Translations under genes and position numbers: made by a program
Assembly (NCBI GenBank): GCA_037138855.1
Contig: JBAXHO010000001.1
Span: 1-64,000 of the forward strand
DNA: 64,000 nucleotides
Direction of reading: 5' to 3'
Origin: JBAXHO01 sp037138855
GTDB lineage: Bacteria; Patescibacteriota; Dojkabacteria; B142; OLB20
The notes under the pieces: generated by a model
Database searches by the model: none
What the model saw: only the letters and a program-made list of their open reading frames with translations
Told to the model about the DNA's origin: nothing
In this document: piece by piece, positions 44,000 through 52,662 of the stretch
Position numbering within the stretch: position 1 is the first letter of the stretch
Layout of the letters: each line of letters begins with the position of its first letter

Positions 44000-44149
44000 T
44001 TAATAGATTAAATAAGCAATTGTAGCTGTACTTGTAAAGCCAAGCGCCATTAAGATGGTATACATAAAGGGAGGCAGATGACTACCTTTTTTGGGTAATG
44101 TATATAATCCAAAAAATAATGCTGATAGAACTGAAAAGATAATTCCCAT
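44000..44149 (-). pseudogene. 5' fragment of the split DMT/GRP-type transporter
   Basis: 49 codons from ATG 44149: MGIIFSVLSALFFGLYTLPK starts a first TM hairpin and continues PPFMYTILMALGFTSTATIA, then TAA. The following frame carries the rest of the transporter, so this is the detached N-terminus. Confidence 0.65.
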
Positions 44150-44433
44150 AGGGATATTTTAATACTCGGGCTAAAATAATATTTTATTATCACTAGAAAA
44201 TATCACAGCAGAAACAATTTCTCGGGTTAGTTCTTTTAATGGCATGTCTGGAACATAACAATTTGATACGTTTTAGTATATTATATTTTTTCTAGATTAT
44301 TCAATATCGTGATTGTGATATTTAACTCAACTTAATGCTTCTTTATGTTTGATTACCATCTAGTCTTATCTTTAGCTGGAATACATCTTTTAAAAGTATC
44401 TCTGTCCTAAATAACGTATAGGTATTTCCTTTT

Positions 44434-44652
44434 ATGTTTGATGACTTCTGGTTTAATTCAATTGATAGTCTTTCATTCTCACAATTGGTTTATCATCTAC
44501 TGTATTTTGATCCTAAATCAAATTATTTTGAGACGATATTTGCAAAATCTGAAACTAAGCAATTAAAGAATTACTTTGGATTTTCTTCTTTCTTGGATAT
44601 AATTGGCATCAAATACTTAATTGATATTATTAATGACCACAGCTATTTTTAA
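44434..44652 (+). CDS. Short hypothetical frame (doubtful)
   Basis: 72 codons, acidic and aromatic (FDDFWFNSIDSLSFSQLVYHLL), no known motif. Lies in a region of gene debris and contains a TTTTGAGACGAT word also found twice near 47.6 kb. May be a remnant. Confidence 0.3.
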   Translation: MFDDFWFNSIDSLSFSQLVYHLLYFDPKSNYFETIFAKSETKQLKNYFGFSSFLDIIGIKYLIDIINDHSYF

Positions 44653-44696
44653 TAGACTTGTAGTTCAGATTGATAGAGTAGGATCTGTAACACTAA

Positions 44697-45032
44697 AACC
44701 AGTGGAGGACATTAACTGGAGCGCATGCAAGTACTCCTGAAGCAGATAACGCTTGTGTTGATGGGATGCGGACAATTATTAAGGATAAATTTGATGGCGA
44801 AAGGCCTTCTTTACATCCATTAGCTATGCATATTGCTGGAGAATTATTGCAAGGTTTGCAATTAGGACCCACAACGGTTGCTAATAATCCAAAAAGTTTT
44901 CTTCGAGGAGTAGATAGATTTTATGTAGCAGATCTACCTGGTAGTATTTTAGGGGGCAATACAAGTATGATACAAGATGTCTTGGATATCAGTAATAAAG
45001 TTAATCAAAGATCTTTTAATAATGTAATTTAA
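44697..45032 (+). pseudogene. Gene fragment, unknown family
   Basis: A frame open after TAA 44694-44696 reads TGAHASTPEADNACVDGMRT and continues through ATG 44766 to 45032 with protein-like composition (LHPLAMHIAGELLQGLQLGP). It has no start before the conserved-looking part, so it is probably the 3' end of a decayed gene. Confidence 0.35.
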
Positions 45033-45157
45033 CTTGTAATCCCAAAAGAGAATATTCGTTTCAGAAAGATAAATTTTTTCGAAAGATTATTGCAAAGATT
45101 TAAAATCTCATCCTAACTTTTCCATTTCCACAAATGCCTTCTGTAAAGCAGAATGGA

Positions 45158-45727
45158 CTATTTGGATTGAATTTTTAAAGTGAAATTGGTATCCAAAAGT
45201 AGCCTGCCTGGGAATCTGTCAAGCAATGATAAAGTTGCTTTTTGCTCTTTGCTTAAAAAAGAAATTAGAAAATAAGTGTTGCTCCCACTTGGTATATGCC
45301 CAGTAATAATTTCAGTATCTGCTTCTTTCTGTCGTTTAGTAATCCAAGATTTATCAACAGCGAAGATATTTTGGATGGTAAAGATGTTGATGAATAGATT
45401 GATAATACCGACGAAAATGCCACCCATTATAGCAATCCCATAGAAGATAATGGGATAATTGAACTTGAAAACTAGTTGTATTATAAAAAGAAAGGCAGTC
45501 AACCATATTGGGCCGACTAACATGGAGATAAATGATTGTAATATCACAGGTACTCGTTTATCAAAATATAGCTTTTTATCCGTTTCTACCATTGGAAGTG
45601 GTTTTAAATGAAAATATTTTCCAAAACTTAAACCTGATTTCCAAGTATCTATTAGTTTGATATTTGATTTGTTGATGATGGATTCTTCAGGAAAGAATCT
45701 CTGAATAATGGTCGTCAGTTGTTGCAT
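45158..45727 (-). CDS. Membrane protein with two TM helices, unknown
   Basis: 189 aa. An N-terminal cytoplasmic part of about 65 residues, two TM segments (about 68-90 and 96-118), and a C-terminal domain with SGSNTYFLISFLSKEQKATL. Family not recognised. Confidence 0.6.
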   Translation of the reverse strand: MQQLTTIIQRFFPEESIINKSNIKLIDTWKSGLSFGKYFHLKPLPMVETDKKLYFDKRVPVILQSFISMLVGPIWLTAFLFIIQLVFKFNYPIIFYGIAIMGGIFVGIINLFINIFTIQNIFAVDKSWITKRQKEADTEIITGHIPSGSNTYFLISFLSKEQKATLSLLDRFPGRLLLDTNFTLKIQSK

Positions 45728-45816
45728 ATATTCATTATAATTGATGGTTATTATACTCTATATAATGATGAATGTAAGGGTTTTGCAGTATAATAATCTT
45801 GGATATTTAAATATTT

Positions 45817-46323
45817 ATGGAAAGAATTAGAATATATCAAGACAGAGATAAAGAAGCAGTATTAGATTTTATTCATGGTGTTATTCGTAATGAATTTCCT
45901 GAAGTTGGAATTAAAAAGCAGATTAATAGTTTTAAAGATTTTTTTGTAAAGTCTTTTAACCTTAAAATAGCTTTTTTATCAGATTTATATGAAGTACAAA
46001 AAGAATATTTTGCTAAGAATGGCGTTTTTTATATTGCCGAGCAGGATGGTAAGATAATTGGCACGATTGCTTTAAAATATGATCAACCAAAAATAGCACG
46101 TTTGAAGAGACTATTTGTGGCTAAGCAATACAGAGGTCAAGGTTTAGCACAAACTCTTTTCGATAAAGTATTATTCTTTGCTAGACAAAATCATTATGAA
46201 AAAATTGTGCTTTCTACATTACCAGTGATGAAACAAGCGCAAAAATTTTATCAGAAAAATGGTTTTATCGTGATGAGCAGAGATGAGAAAGTTCATATGG
46301 AAAAAATATTAATCAAGACTTGA
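45817..46323 (+). CDS. GNAT-family N-acetyltransferase
   Basis: 168 aa. Motif A, RLKRLFVAKQYRGQGLAQTLFDKVLFFA, binds acetyl-CoA through the Q/RxxGxG/A loop. FYIAEQDGKIIGTIAL is the preceding beta-hairpin and FYQKNGFIVM the C-terminal motif B. Substrate unknown. A TATAAT about 25 nt before the ATG suggests a short leader. Confidence 0.88.
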   Translation: MERIRIYQDRDKEAVLDFIHGVIRNEFPEVGIKKQINSFKDFFVKSFNLKIAFLSDLYEVQKEYFAKNGVFYIAEQDGKIIGTIALKYDQPKIARLKRLFVAKQYRGQGLAQTLFDKVLFFARQNHYEKIVLSTLPVMKQAQKFYQKNGFIVMSRDEKVHMEKILIKT

Positions 46324-46367
46324 TAATTCTTATTTTACCTTCTTTTTACAGTCGTTTATCCTGAAAA

Positions 46368-47015
46368 ATGAAAAAAAACCAACAAAAGTACAGTAAAAAT
46401 CTAGCAGCATTCAAATCATTTCCTCTTCTTTTGCTAATTGGAGTAGGATTGCTATTTATTTGTTTAGGGTGTTGTTTGAGCTGTGTTTTAATCAGTATTG
46501 TCTTACCAGATGCGGCTGTAAATCCTGAAAGATCGATTTTGACAACAACACCTACTGCTAATTTTATTCCAACAGATACTGAAGTTCCAAAGTTATTTTA
46601 TAAAGTGACTAAGATTATTGATGGAGATACAATAACAGTGGAAACTCTTGGAAAGATTAGATTAATCGGCATTGATTCACCAGAGTCTACGAATGCCCAG
46701 GAATGTTTTGGAAATGAAGCTAAGATTAAAATTACTGAATTAATAAATGGCCAGAATGTTTTTATTGAACTTGATCCAACACAAGGAGAAAAAGATAAGT
46801 ATGATCGTACTTTGGCGTATGTATTTGTAGCAGGGGTAGAAGAATCAATAAATTTTCAAATGATTCAAACTGGTTATGCCTTTGAATACACTTATAATAA
46901 GCCTTATAAATATCAAGAGTCTTTTCAGAAAGCTGAGGAAGAGGCGAAGAATGAAAAAACAGGGTTGTGGGCAACGATTACGTGTAATTGTCTTTATTCC
47001 ATATTGTTGATATGA
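46368..47015 (+). CDS. Membrane-anchored thermonuclease (SNase) family nuclease
   Basis: 215 aa. N-terminal TM (about 17-43) containing a Cys cluster (C32, C35, C36, C39), a Thr-rich linker, and an SNase domain: KIIDGDTITV, IRLIGIDSPES (Arg, Asp and Glu of the active site), DKYDRTLAYVFV (second Arg), and EEAKNEKTGLWA at the end. All catalytic residues are present. It probably degrades external DNA or RNA for nucleotide salvage. A decayed paralogue lies at 61558-61990. Confidence 0.88.
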   Translation: MKKNQQKYSKNLAAFKSFPLLLLIGVGLLFICLGCCLSCVLISIVLPDAAVNPERSILTTTPTANFIPTDTEVPKLFYKVTKIIDGDTITVETLGKIRLIGIDSPESTNAQECFGNEAKIKITELINGQNVFIELDPTQGEKDKYDRTLAYVFVAGVEESINFQMIQTGYAFEYTYNKPYKYQESFQKAEEEAKNEKTGLWATITCNCLYSILLI

Positions 47016-47062
47016 TGCTTTTAAGTCTTTAATTCACTAGTGCTCCGCGCCATTTATTAATT

Positions 47063-47506
47063 ATGGATATTTTATATTTTCTTCTTGTTTGGGTGGTGTT
47101 TGGTTTTGTATTTGAAATGATAGCTGGCTGGAAACAAATATCAAATGAAGATATCAATATATTAAAACAACTGACTCCAATTTATATCAAACACTTTAGT
47201 AGTATTTGGATTAATTGGATAGGTTATCGAGGGTGTATTGTGGTGAAATTTTATCCTCAGGGCATATTTCTCAAACCATATTTGATTTTTACTGTATTGA
47301 ATAAAGGTATATTCTTAAGTTATAAGAAGATGATTTTTGATGCTCCAGATAGTAGTTTCCTGAATTTTTTTCATCCCAAAACAAGCATTACATATAATGG
47401 TAGAGTTTTATACCTGGATTCAGCCTCGTGGGAAATGGTAAAAAAAGAGTATGATCAGTTCAAAACAAAGTTGATTAATACAGCAACGCAGTCAAATTTA
47501 TCATGA
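47063..47506 (+). CDS. Hypothetical membrane-associated protein
   Basis: 147 aa with an N-terminal TM (4-21) and a beta-rich cytosolic or outer domain (GYRGCIVVKFYPQGIFLKP...). Family not recognised. Confidence 0.55.
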   Translation: MDILYFLLVWVVFGFVFEMIAGWKQISNEDINILKQLTPIYIKHFSSIWINWIGYRGCIVVKFYPQGIFLKPYLIFTVLNKGIFLSYKKMIFDAPDSSFLNFFHPKTSITYNGRVLYLDSASWEMVKKEYDQFKTKLINTATQSNLS

Positions 47507-47827
47507 ATTACGACTTATTAATCACGAAACGAGCTAAGTTTGATCTTGGGCAATCATCCCAACCAATGTCTCTCTTAGATTTACAGTAATCAAATCATTT
47601 TGAGACGATTCGGCAAGTTTTTTGAGACGATATTAATGAAATTTACATATTTCCCAATTGTTAAGAGAAGAAAGTGCAGATTATAAAAAAGAAGAACCGA
47701 AGGAATAATCGATTTGAGATTGGGATTCTAATACTTTCAGCTAAATTTAATGGCTGTCAAATACGAGAAGCTAATTGATATTTGCACAAACACCAATTTT
47801 ATTGGACTGATAAGATCTTTATTTTTA
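47507..47827. other. Intergenic region
   Basis: About 320 bp. It has a CGAATTACGACTTATTAATCACG-like word related to those after tmRNA, and two TTTTGAGACGAT copies about 21 nt apart (near 47598 and 47619) matching one near 44525. No gene seen. Confidence 0.5.
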
Positions 47828-49315
47828 TTAGTACCTCACACTCTTCAAAACCTCCGCAGCTTCCTGAGCAACTATGGTATCTGGAGTGCAATCCTGAGAA
47901 ATGGGCTTGAAGTTTAGATCAGTTTTACCAAAACCGGAAGATTCAAAATCAATAGTGTATTTATTGTTGACTAAATAGACATAGGACTCAAATAAAGTTG
48001 AAATATAATATGTTGGCTTATCATAATTATCTGGTTCGCCTTCTCCTGACTGGAAATATTGAAATTTTTGCTGAGAATTATTAATTGCAAATGTTTTATC
48101 CAATTTGGGGTCGGCAATAGTTCCAGGCCAGTAACCTTTTTTTAATTGGGTAAAATCAGTATCTCTCATATCGAAGAAAATTTCGTAAGAGCCAAGTACT
48201 TTACCTTGTGTACAGTTTTCCCCAACTGGTGATCTGAAAACAATAGTTTTCGGATCGATACTTGTATCTAGAACCCAAGTTGGTGGATATTTCAGACTAA
48301 ATGGAAAAGCATTATTGGTGTATGATTGCCAATTAGAGGTATCTATTCCTGCTGTCGGACTGACAACTGTATTAGTCGGAGTAGCTGTCAAGTCAGTTGG
48401 TATTATTGAAGAAGGAGTAAGAGTAATTGTAGGTGAAATTATGGCTTTGGGTGTAGATTTTTCATTTTTAACTGTAATAAAGGCGATAGAGGCAGTGGCA
48501 ACAGCGATAACTGGAAGAATGATCACTGCCAATTTAACAGCAATTGCAGTAGCTTTGGCAGTGGTAACTGCAGTACTTAGATGATTTGCAGAAATAGTTT
48601 TCGGATTCATTTTTGTTAATGTGCTAAATTGAAAATTATTAAGTTTGGTAATTACCAAATCTGATAAAGTTGTTAAAAAAGTTGGATCGGGAGCTAAAGT
48701 TAAAGCTGATTTTAATTGTTTGATCCCGATTAAGATTAAGAGAGGATTGATACTGTAAAATTTCTTGTAGTCTTTTTTCGCAAGCATATTTTGTAAACTT
48801 TTCACCCCACGATGGAACTTGCTGATAGCTGTTGACTGATTTACATTTAAAAATTCCGCAATTTCTTTAAATTTCATATCTTCCCAGATTTTCAAAGTAA
48901 TAATTTCTCGAGATTCTGGATCCAGTTGAAATATCAGTTCTTTCAGTAACTTTTGTTGTTCTGTATCAACTGCTTGTTCTTCGAGTGGTTTTTCGTCAAG
49001 GTCTACCAGATATTCTTCCTGAAGATCGGTTTCGACACTTAAGTCATTTTTTGTGACAATATTTTGATAAATAAGATTACGGGCAATTTGTAAAAACCAA
49101 TATTTAATGGAAATACCACGCCATTCGAAAGTAGAGATTTTTTCGAGGGCAACTAGAAAAGTCTTGGAAGTCAGATCTTCTGCTTGTTCTTTGTTACCAC
49201 TGACTGAATATGTGTAGCGATAGATGTCTTTGGTAAAATTCTGATAAAGCTCACTAAACGCAGTCTTATTAGTGCGACATTCTGCAATTAACTTTTGTTC
49301 TTGTTCGAGTTGCAT
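47828..49315 (-). CDS. ECF sigma factor fused to TM anchor and extracytoplasmic domain
   Basis: 495 aa. Sigma region 2 at about 20-90 (NKEQAEDLTSKTFLVALEKI), region 4 at about 125-180 (LDPESREIITLKIWEDMKFKEIAEFLNVNQSTAISKFHRG), a linker, one TM (about 257-283), a Thr/Pro-rich spacer (290-320), and an outer domain (328-495) beginning NNAFPFSLKYPPTWVLD, similar in feel to PsbP-like sensor folds, with two Cys. Sigma factor, anchor and sensor are in one chain. No separate anti-sigma gene is adjacent. The sigma part may need proteolytic release. Confidence 0.85.
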   Translation of the reverse strand: MQLEQEQKLIAECRTNKTAFSELYQNFTKDIYRYTYSVSGNKEQAEDLTSKTFLVALEKISTFEWRGISIKYWFLQIARNLIYQNIVTKNDLSVETDLQEEYLVDLDEKPLEEQAVDTEQQKLLKELIFQLDPESREIITLKIWEDMKFKEIAEFLNVNQSTAISKFHRGVKSLQNMLAKKDYKKFYSINPLLILIGIKQLKSALTLAPDPTFLTTLSDLVITKLNNFQFSTLTKMNPKTISANHLSTAVTTAKATAIAVKLAVIILPVIAVATASIAFITVKNEKSTPKAIISPTITLTPSSIIPTDLTATPTNTVVSPTAGIDTSNWQSYTNNAFPFSLKYPPTWVLDTSIDPKTIVFRSPVGENCTQGKVLGSYEIFFDMRDTDFTQLKKGYWPGTIADPKLDKTFAINNSQQKFQYFQSGEGEPDNYDKPTYYISTLFESYVYLVNNKYTIDFESSGFGKTDLNFKPISQDCTPDTIVAQEAAEVLKSVRY

Positions 49316-49396
49316 GATTGGTAAATAACTAGTTATATAATCCGATATTTTATATACGAGTACAACTTAATTTAAGTGATTACTGTCTTTTAAATG

Positions 49397-49424
49397 AATG
49401 AGGTGGAAATTTATCCACCTCATT
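49397..49424 (-). terminator. Intrinsic terminator
   Basis: AATGAGGTGGA / TCCACCTCATT with a 6-nt loop (11-bp stem), downstream of the small secreted protein on the minus strand. Only a modest T-run follows. Confidence 0.7.
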
Positions 49425-49445
49425 GTGATTCATATATTTTGGTTT

Positions 49446-49820
49446 TTAAAATTTGGCACAAACGACGCAGGTAGTTACCTGAATTGAGCTGGCAGATTTA
49501 TTATTCCAAACACACTTCATACCAGGCTGTTCATAAGTAAGATTTTGTGGAGAACAACCAAGTTGAAAAATATTATCGATGCCACCAGTGTGGTAGCTAT
49601 AGACTGAAATTACTTTTTTACCTGTGGAACAATATGAAGCGATGGTATTCCAGCTATTGGGATGCACATAAGTAGGATTGGAGCAAATTGTTTCATAATT
49701 GCTTGTAACTGGGATAGATGGTAGTGGCATTTGAGTAGCTGCCTTGCTGGGTCTCAAATATACTGCGCTGATAACTAAGATAACTGCTGTTGCACTCACG
49801 ACGAGAAGTTTTTTATACAT
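49446..49820 (-). CDS. Small secreted Cys-containing protein
   Basis: 124 aa. Signal peptide or anchor (1-27, ending SKAATQ) and a mature domain with six Cys (ETICSNPTY, SYCSTG, LGCSPQ, MKCVW, TTCVVCAKF), likely disulfide-bonded. Family unknown. It lies just upstream of the sigma-factor fusion gene on the same strand, behind its own terminator. Confidence 0.65.
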   Translation of the reverse strand: MYKKLLVVSATAVILVISAVYLRPSKAATQMPLPSIPVTSNYETICSNPTYVHPNSWNTIASYCSTGKKVISVYSYHTGGIDNIFQLGCSPQNLTYEQPGMKCVWNNKSASSIQVTTCVVCAKF

Positions 49821-50043
49821 GGAGATTTAAATAAAAAGTAAAATAGTAGAGCTTTCTCAGGCTCTATATATATAAACCAGAAATATCAGGAAATTGTTGC
49901 AAGAAAATCGAGGAAATGAATATTAGGTTAAATTAAAGATCAAATTTTGGTCGATCAACAATTTATTATAATCCTACTAATGAATCTAACTTCATTTTCA
50001 TTTTAATCTGGGTTATACTTAATCAATTATTATCCATACCCCC

Positions 50044-50790
50044 ATGACACAACCTGCATCCATCTTAAAAAACAAAGTAGCCCTTGCAGTAGTTGCTGTA
50101 CTTGGAGTTTGCTTAGTCAGTGCTTGCTGTATTGTAATTTTTATCATCGCTTTTGGTAACAAGAACTCCTCATCTGATGGATCAACTGGTTCTACTACAA
50201 GCAAAAAGAAACTCAGCATTTCAGAATGTCAAAGTAATGCTGCTAAGTTTGATAAAAAAGTGCTAAAAATTAGTGGTAATGGCATTCAGGGAACTGTCGC
50301 ACTTACTGCCAATGTCTCAGAGTGCCGAATTGAAGCACAATATCATTTACTTTTTCCAGCAGGCTTACCCCAAAATCCTTATAATAGTTATTTTAATCAA
50401 TATAATTACATTGCCTTAATTCACAAAACTTCAGAAAGGGAACGTCAGAATAGTTATGGAATTGGGGTGATTTTTGCTGCCTATCGAAACAAAGCACTTT
50501 TGCCAATTGACTCATTTGCATCAATGCTAAATGGATTTTATGCTGAAGGTGCAGAAGCCAATCAGCTTGGTGCTACAGAGACTTTTTATGCCATACCTGA
50601 ACGCTGGTTTGAACTGTCTGATAAAGGTTATGCTGATATGTTATCAGATACAGTTTTTGAATTAATTGACAGTAAGCCATATATTATTGAAGAAAAAATC
50701 GGAAATGCTTCAACATACACTACCGATACCGCCAAAGCAGAAAAGCAAGGGACGATTGTCAAAACTTATAATTGGCAGTATCAGGAATAG
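50044..50790 (+). CDS. Membrane-anchored protein with Cys-cluster TM
   Basis: 248 aa. TM at about 12-35 containing C23, C28 and C29 (VSACC, which also fits a lipobox at C28), a Ser/Thr linker, then an extracytoplasmic domain of about 190 residues with one Cys pair. Family not recognised. The TATACT at about 50010 may be its -10. Confidence 0.65.
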   Translation: MTQPASILKNKVALAVVAVLGVCLVSACCIVIFIIAFGNKNSSSDGSTGSTTSKKKLSISECQSNAAKFDKKVLKISGNGIQGTVALTANVSECRIEAQYHLLFPAGLPQNPYNSYFNQYNYIALIHKTSERERQNSYGIGVIFAAYRNKALLPIDSFASMLNGFYAEGAEANQLGATETFYAIPERWFELSDKGYADMLSDTVFELIDSKPYIIEEKIGNASTYTTDTAKAEKQGTIVKTYNWQYQE

Positions 50791-50798
50791 AGTATTTT

Positions 50799-51053
50799 CT
50801 AATAATGAAAGCGACAGGAAATGACAGTTATCTGATCAGTCCGATTACTGTAAATCAGTCTATGTTCGTGGGTGATTCTTCGTGAATAGTAGCCAGCAAG
50901 ATTGCCAACCAATTTTTCTGGTTTACCAATACCGGTAAGGGGACTTTGTTCAATTTCTCTGAGAAGAAACTTTATCCGTAAAAAAATTCTATTGTCCTTT
51001 TTCTTCCAGTAAAATAGATCTTTTGCAGCTAGTTTAGTAAAAGTGATTATCAT
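50799..51053 (-). CDS. yoeB: YoeB-like mRNA interferase toxin
   Basis: 84 aa of the Txe/YoeB type: FTKLAAKDLFYWKKKDNRIFLRI, PLTGIGKPEKLVGNLAGYYSRRITHEHRLIY and the C-terminal ISCRFHY, with the catalytic Glu/Arg/His set (HEHRLIY, RFHY). It overlaps the antitoxin by 4 nt. Confidence 0.95.
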   Translation of the reverse strand: MIITFTKLAAKDLFYWKKKDNRIFLRIKFLLREIEQSPLTGIGKPEKLVGNLAGYYSRRITHEHRLIYSNRTDQITVISCRFHY

Positions 51054-51307
51054 AAATTATCCAGATCAATAGCTACAACATTTCCTAATTTTACATCTTT
51101 AATGGAATCTTTGAGATGTTTGGCATTATTTGGATTGGAAAGCAGATAAAGGGTTTCTGCCATTGCCGAATATTGGTCAGCAGCAAGTACCACTACATCA
51201 TCACCATGTCGTCTGGAGATAGTAGTAACTGTTTTATTATTGGCAACATCATCTAAAGTCGCTTTGAGATTTTGTCTTGCTTGAGTATAAGAAATTTTGT
51301 TATCCAT
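51050..51307 (-). CDS. yefM: YefM/Phd-type antitoxin
   Basis: 85 aa. KISYTQARQNLKATLDDVANNKTVTTISRRHGDDVVVLAADQYSAMAETLYLL is a standard Phd/YefM DNA-binding domain with a C-terminal toxin-binding tail. First gene of the operon with yoeB. Confidence 0.95.
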   Translation of the reverse strand: MDNKISYTQARQNLKATLDDVANNKTVTTISRRHGDDVVVLAADQYSAMAETLYLLSNPNNAKHLKDSIKDVKLGNVVAIDLDNL

Positions 51308-51552
51308 GGATTAAAATTTATTAAGTACAGAATTACTGTACAATTGAATAATTGATTTGTCAATCTGATAAATTTAAAAAATCTATAGACCTTTCATTTT
51401 AAATCTGCTGAAGTTAATTTCGAATATGCACACCAGATTTAAAATTTCAGGCTATTATAGCCACAATTATTAGTTATAAGTTCTAGTTTTTGACATAATT
51501 CCTAATATCTGTTAAACAATTATTACCATATTTTATTTTTTAAAATTTCAAA

Positions 51553-52005
51553 ATGTTTGGATTTAAAAGACCAAATACTGATGATCCTCAAGCTGCCATT
51601 GATCAGGCAAACAAGACAATGAATAGCGGGATTACAGGTGGACTTACCAAAATGTTTATGGGTAAGGATTTTGTCAATAAGGCAAATGATGGTTTGGCTA
51701 CAGCCCAAAGTGCGATGGATGATGCCAAAGAAATGCAGGAATTGATGGTTTCAGGAGTTGATGCGAAAGCATTGGTTAAAACACTTGCTGATACTGGAAA
51801 GTTGATTAATTTTAATCCAGTACTTCAAATGAAACTGGAAGTTAATCCAGGTACTCCAGAAGCTTATGAATTGGATGTGGAAAAAATGGTATCGAAAATT
51901 ATGATCCCAAGAATTGGTGATACATTGATGCTTAAAGTGTCTCCCACTGACAAGCAGAAAATTGCGATTATGGGAATTATGCCACCTACACCTGTAGCAG
52001 CTTAA
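51553..52005 (+). CDS. Hypothetical cytosolic protein
   Basis: 150 aa, no signal or TM. N-terminal helical half (GLTKMFMGKDFVNKANDGLATAQSAMDDAKEM), C-terminal beta half with a LEVNPGTPEAYELDVEKMVSKI-type segment seen in small proteins that include a nucleotide- or ligand-binding beta-barrel. Function not assigned. Strong terminator follows. Confidence 0.65.
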   Translation: MFGFKRPNTDDPQAAIDQANKTMNSGITGGLTKMFMGKDFVNKANDGLATAQSAMDDAKEMQELMVSGVDAKALVKTLADTGKLINFNPVLQMKLEVNPGTPEAYELDVEKMVSKIMIPRIGDTLMLKVSPTDKQKIAIMGIMPPTPVAA

Positions 52006-52025
52006 TCTGTCTAAATCATAAATTT

Positions 52026-52056
52026 AAAGAGCGGATCGCATGATTCGCTCTTTTTT
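52026..52056 (+). terminator. Intrinsic terminator
   Basis: AAAGAGCGGATC, loop GCAT, GATTCGCTCTTT: a 12-bp stem running into a T-run. Confidence 0.92.
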
Positions 52057-52075
52057 GATTTTATTAATATTAACT

Positions 52076-52444
52076 TTAAGCAAGGAGCTTCTTAGCCTGA
52101 ATAATATCTGTGGAAATTTGTTGTTGCAGTTCCTGAAAGTTGGCAAAATCTTTTGGTGCTCTAATGAATCCTACAAGTCTGAATGCGATATTTTCGCCGT
52201 AAACTTCAGAGATTTGGGCGAGTAAATGAATTTCACAAATCGTTTTTGTTTCACCGAGGATATATCGGGGACCAAGGTATAATACTCCAGGATAAATTTG
52301 TCCGGAGAGAGTAACTCTCACAGCATAAACACCTGGTTTAAAGTCAAAATCAACTTTGGTAAGATTCAGTGTCGGAAAGCCAATTGTCCGGCCGAGTTTA
52401 TTGCCATGAATAATTTTGCTGTGAAAAATAGTATCAGGTATCAT
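52076..52444 (-). CDS. Stand-alone riboflavin kinase
   Basis: 122 aa matching only the C-terminal flavokinase domain of RibF: IIHGNKLGRTIGFPTLNL (ATP/Mg loop with the PTxN motif), PGVYAVRV, and EIHLL as the catalytic-Glu region. It makes FMN from riboflavin. The FAD-synthetase half is absent, so FAD would have to come from elsewhere, which fits a salvage lifestyle. Confidence 0.9.
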   Translation of the reverse strand: MIPDTIFHSKIIHGNKLGRTIGFPTLNLTKVDFDFKPGVYAVRVTLSGQIYPGVLYLGPRYILGETKTICEIHLLAQISEVYGENIAFRLVGFIRAPKDFANFQELQQQISTDIIQAKKLLA

Positions 52445-52660
52445 GTATCAAGTAGTAAAAATAGTAGCTGGTAGCTTGTAGCTCGTAGCTGAGAAAATCA
52501 GATTTCAGATTCCGGATCCCAGCTTTCATTTTTCCTAGATTCTTATCTTTTAACTTTTAACTAGTAGCTTCTAACTTTTCCCTCTTTTTCTTACCCAAAT
52601 TGCAATTTGCAAATTCCAAATTTCAAATTTCACTCTCATTCTGATTCCAGATTCCATTTT
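52445..52660. repeat. Dispersed word spacer
   Basis: Concatenation of GTATCATGTATCAAGTAG, GTAGCTTGTAGCTCGTAGCTGAG, AGATTCCGGATCCCAG, TTTTAACTTTTAACTAGTAGC and TTTGCAAATTCCAAATTTC words, essentially one of each family found elsewhere in the window. Confidence 0.75.
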
Positions 52661-52662
52661 AT

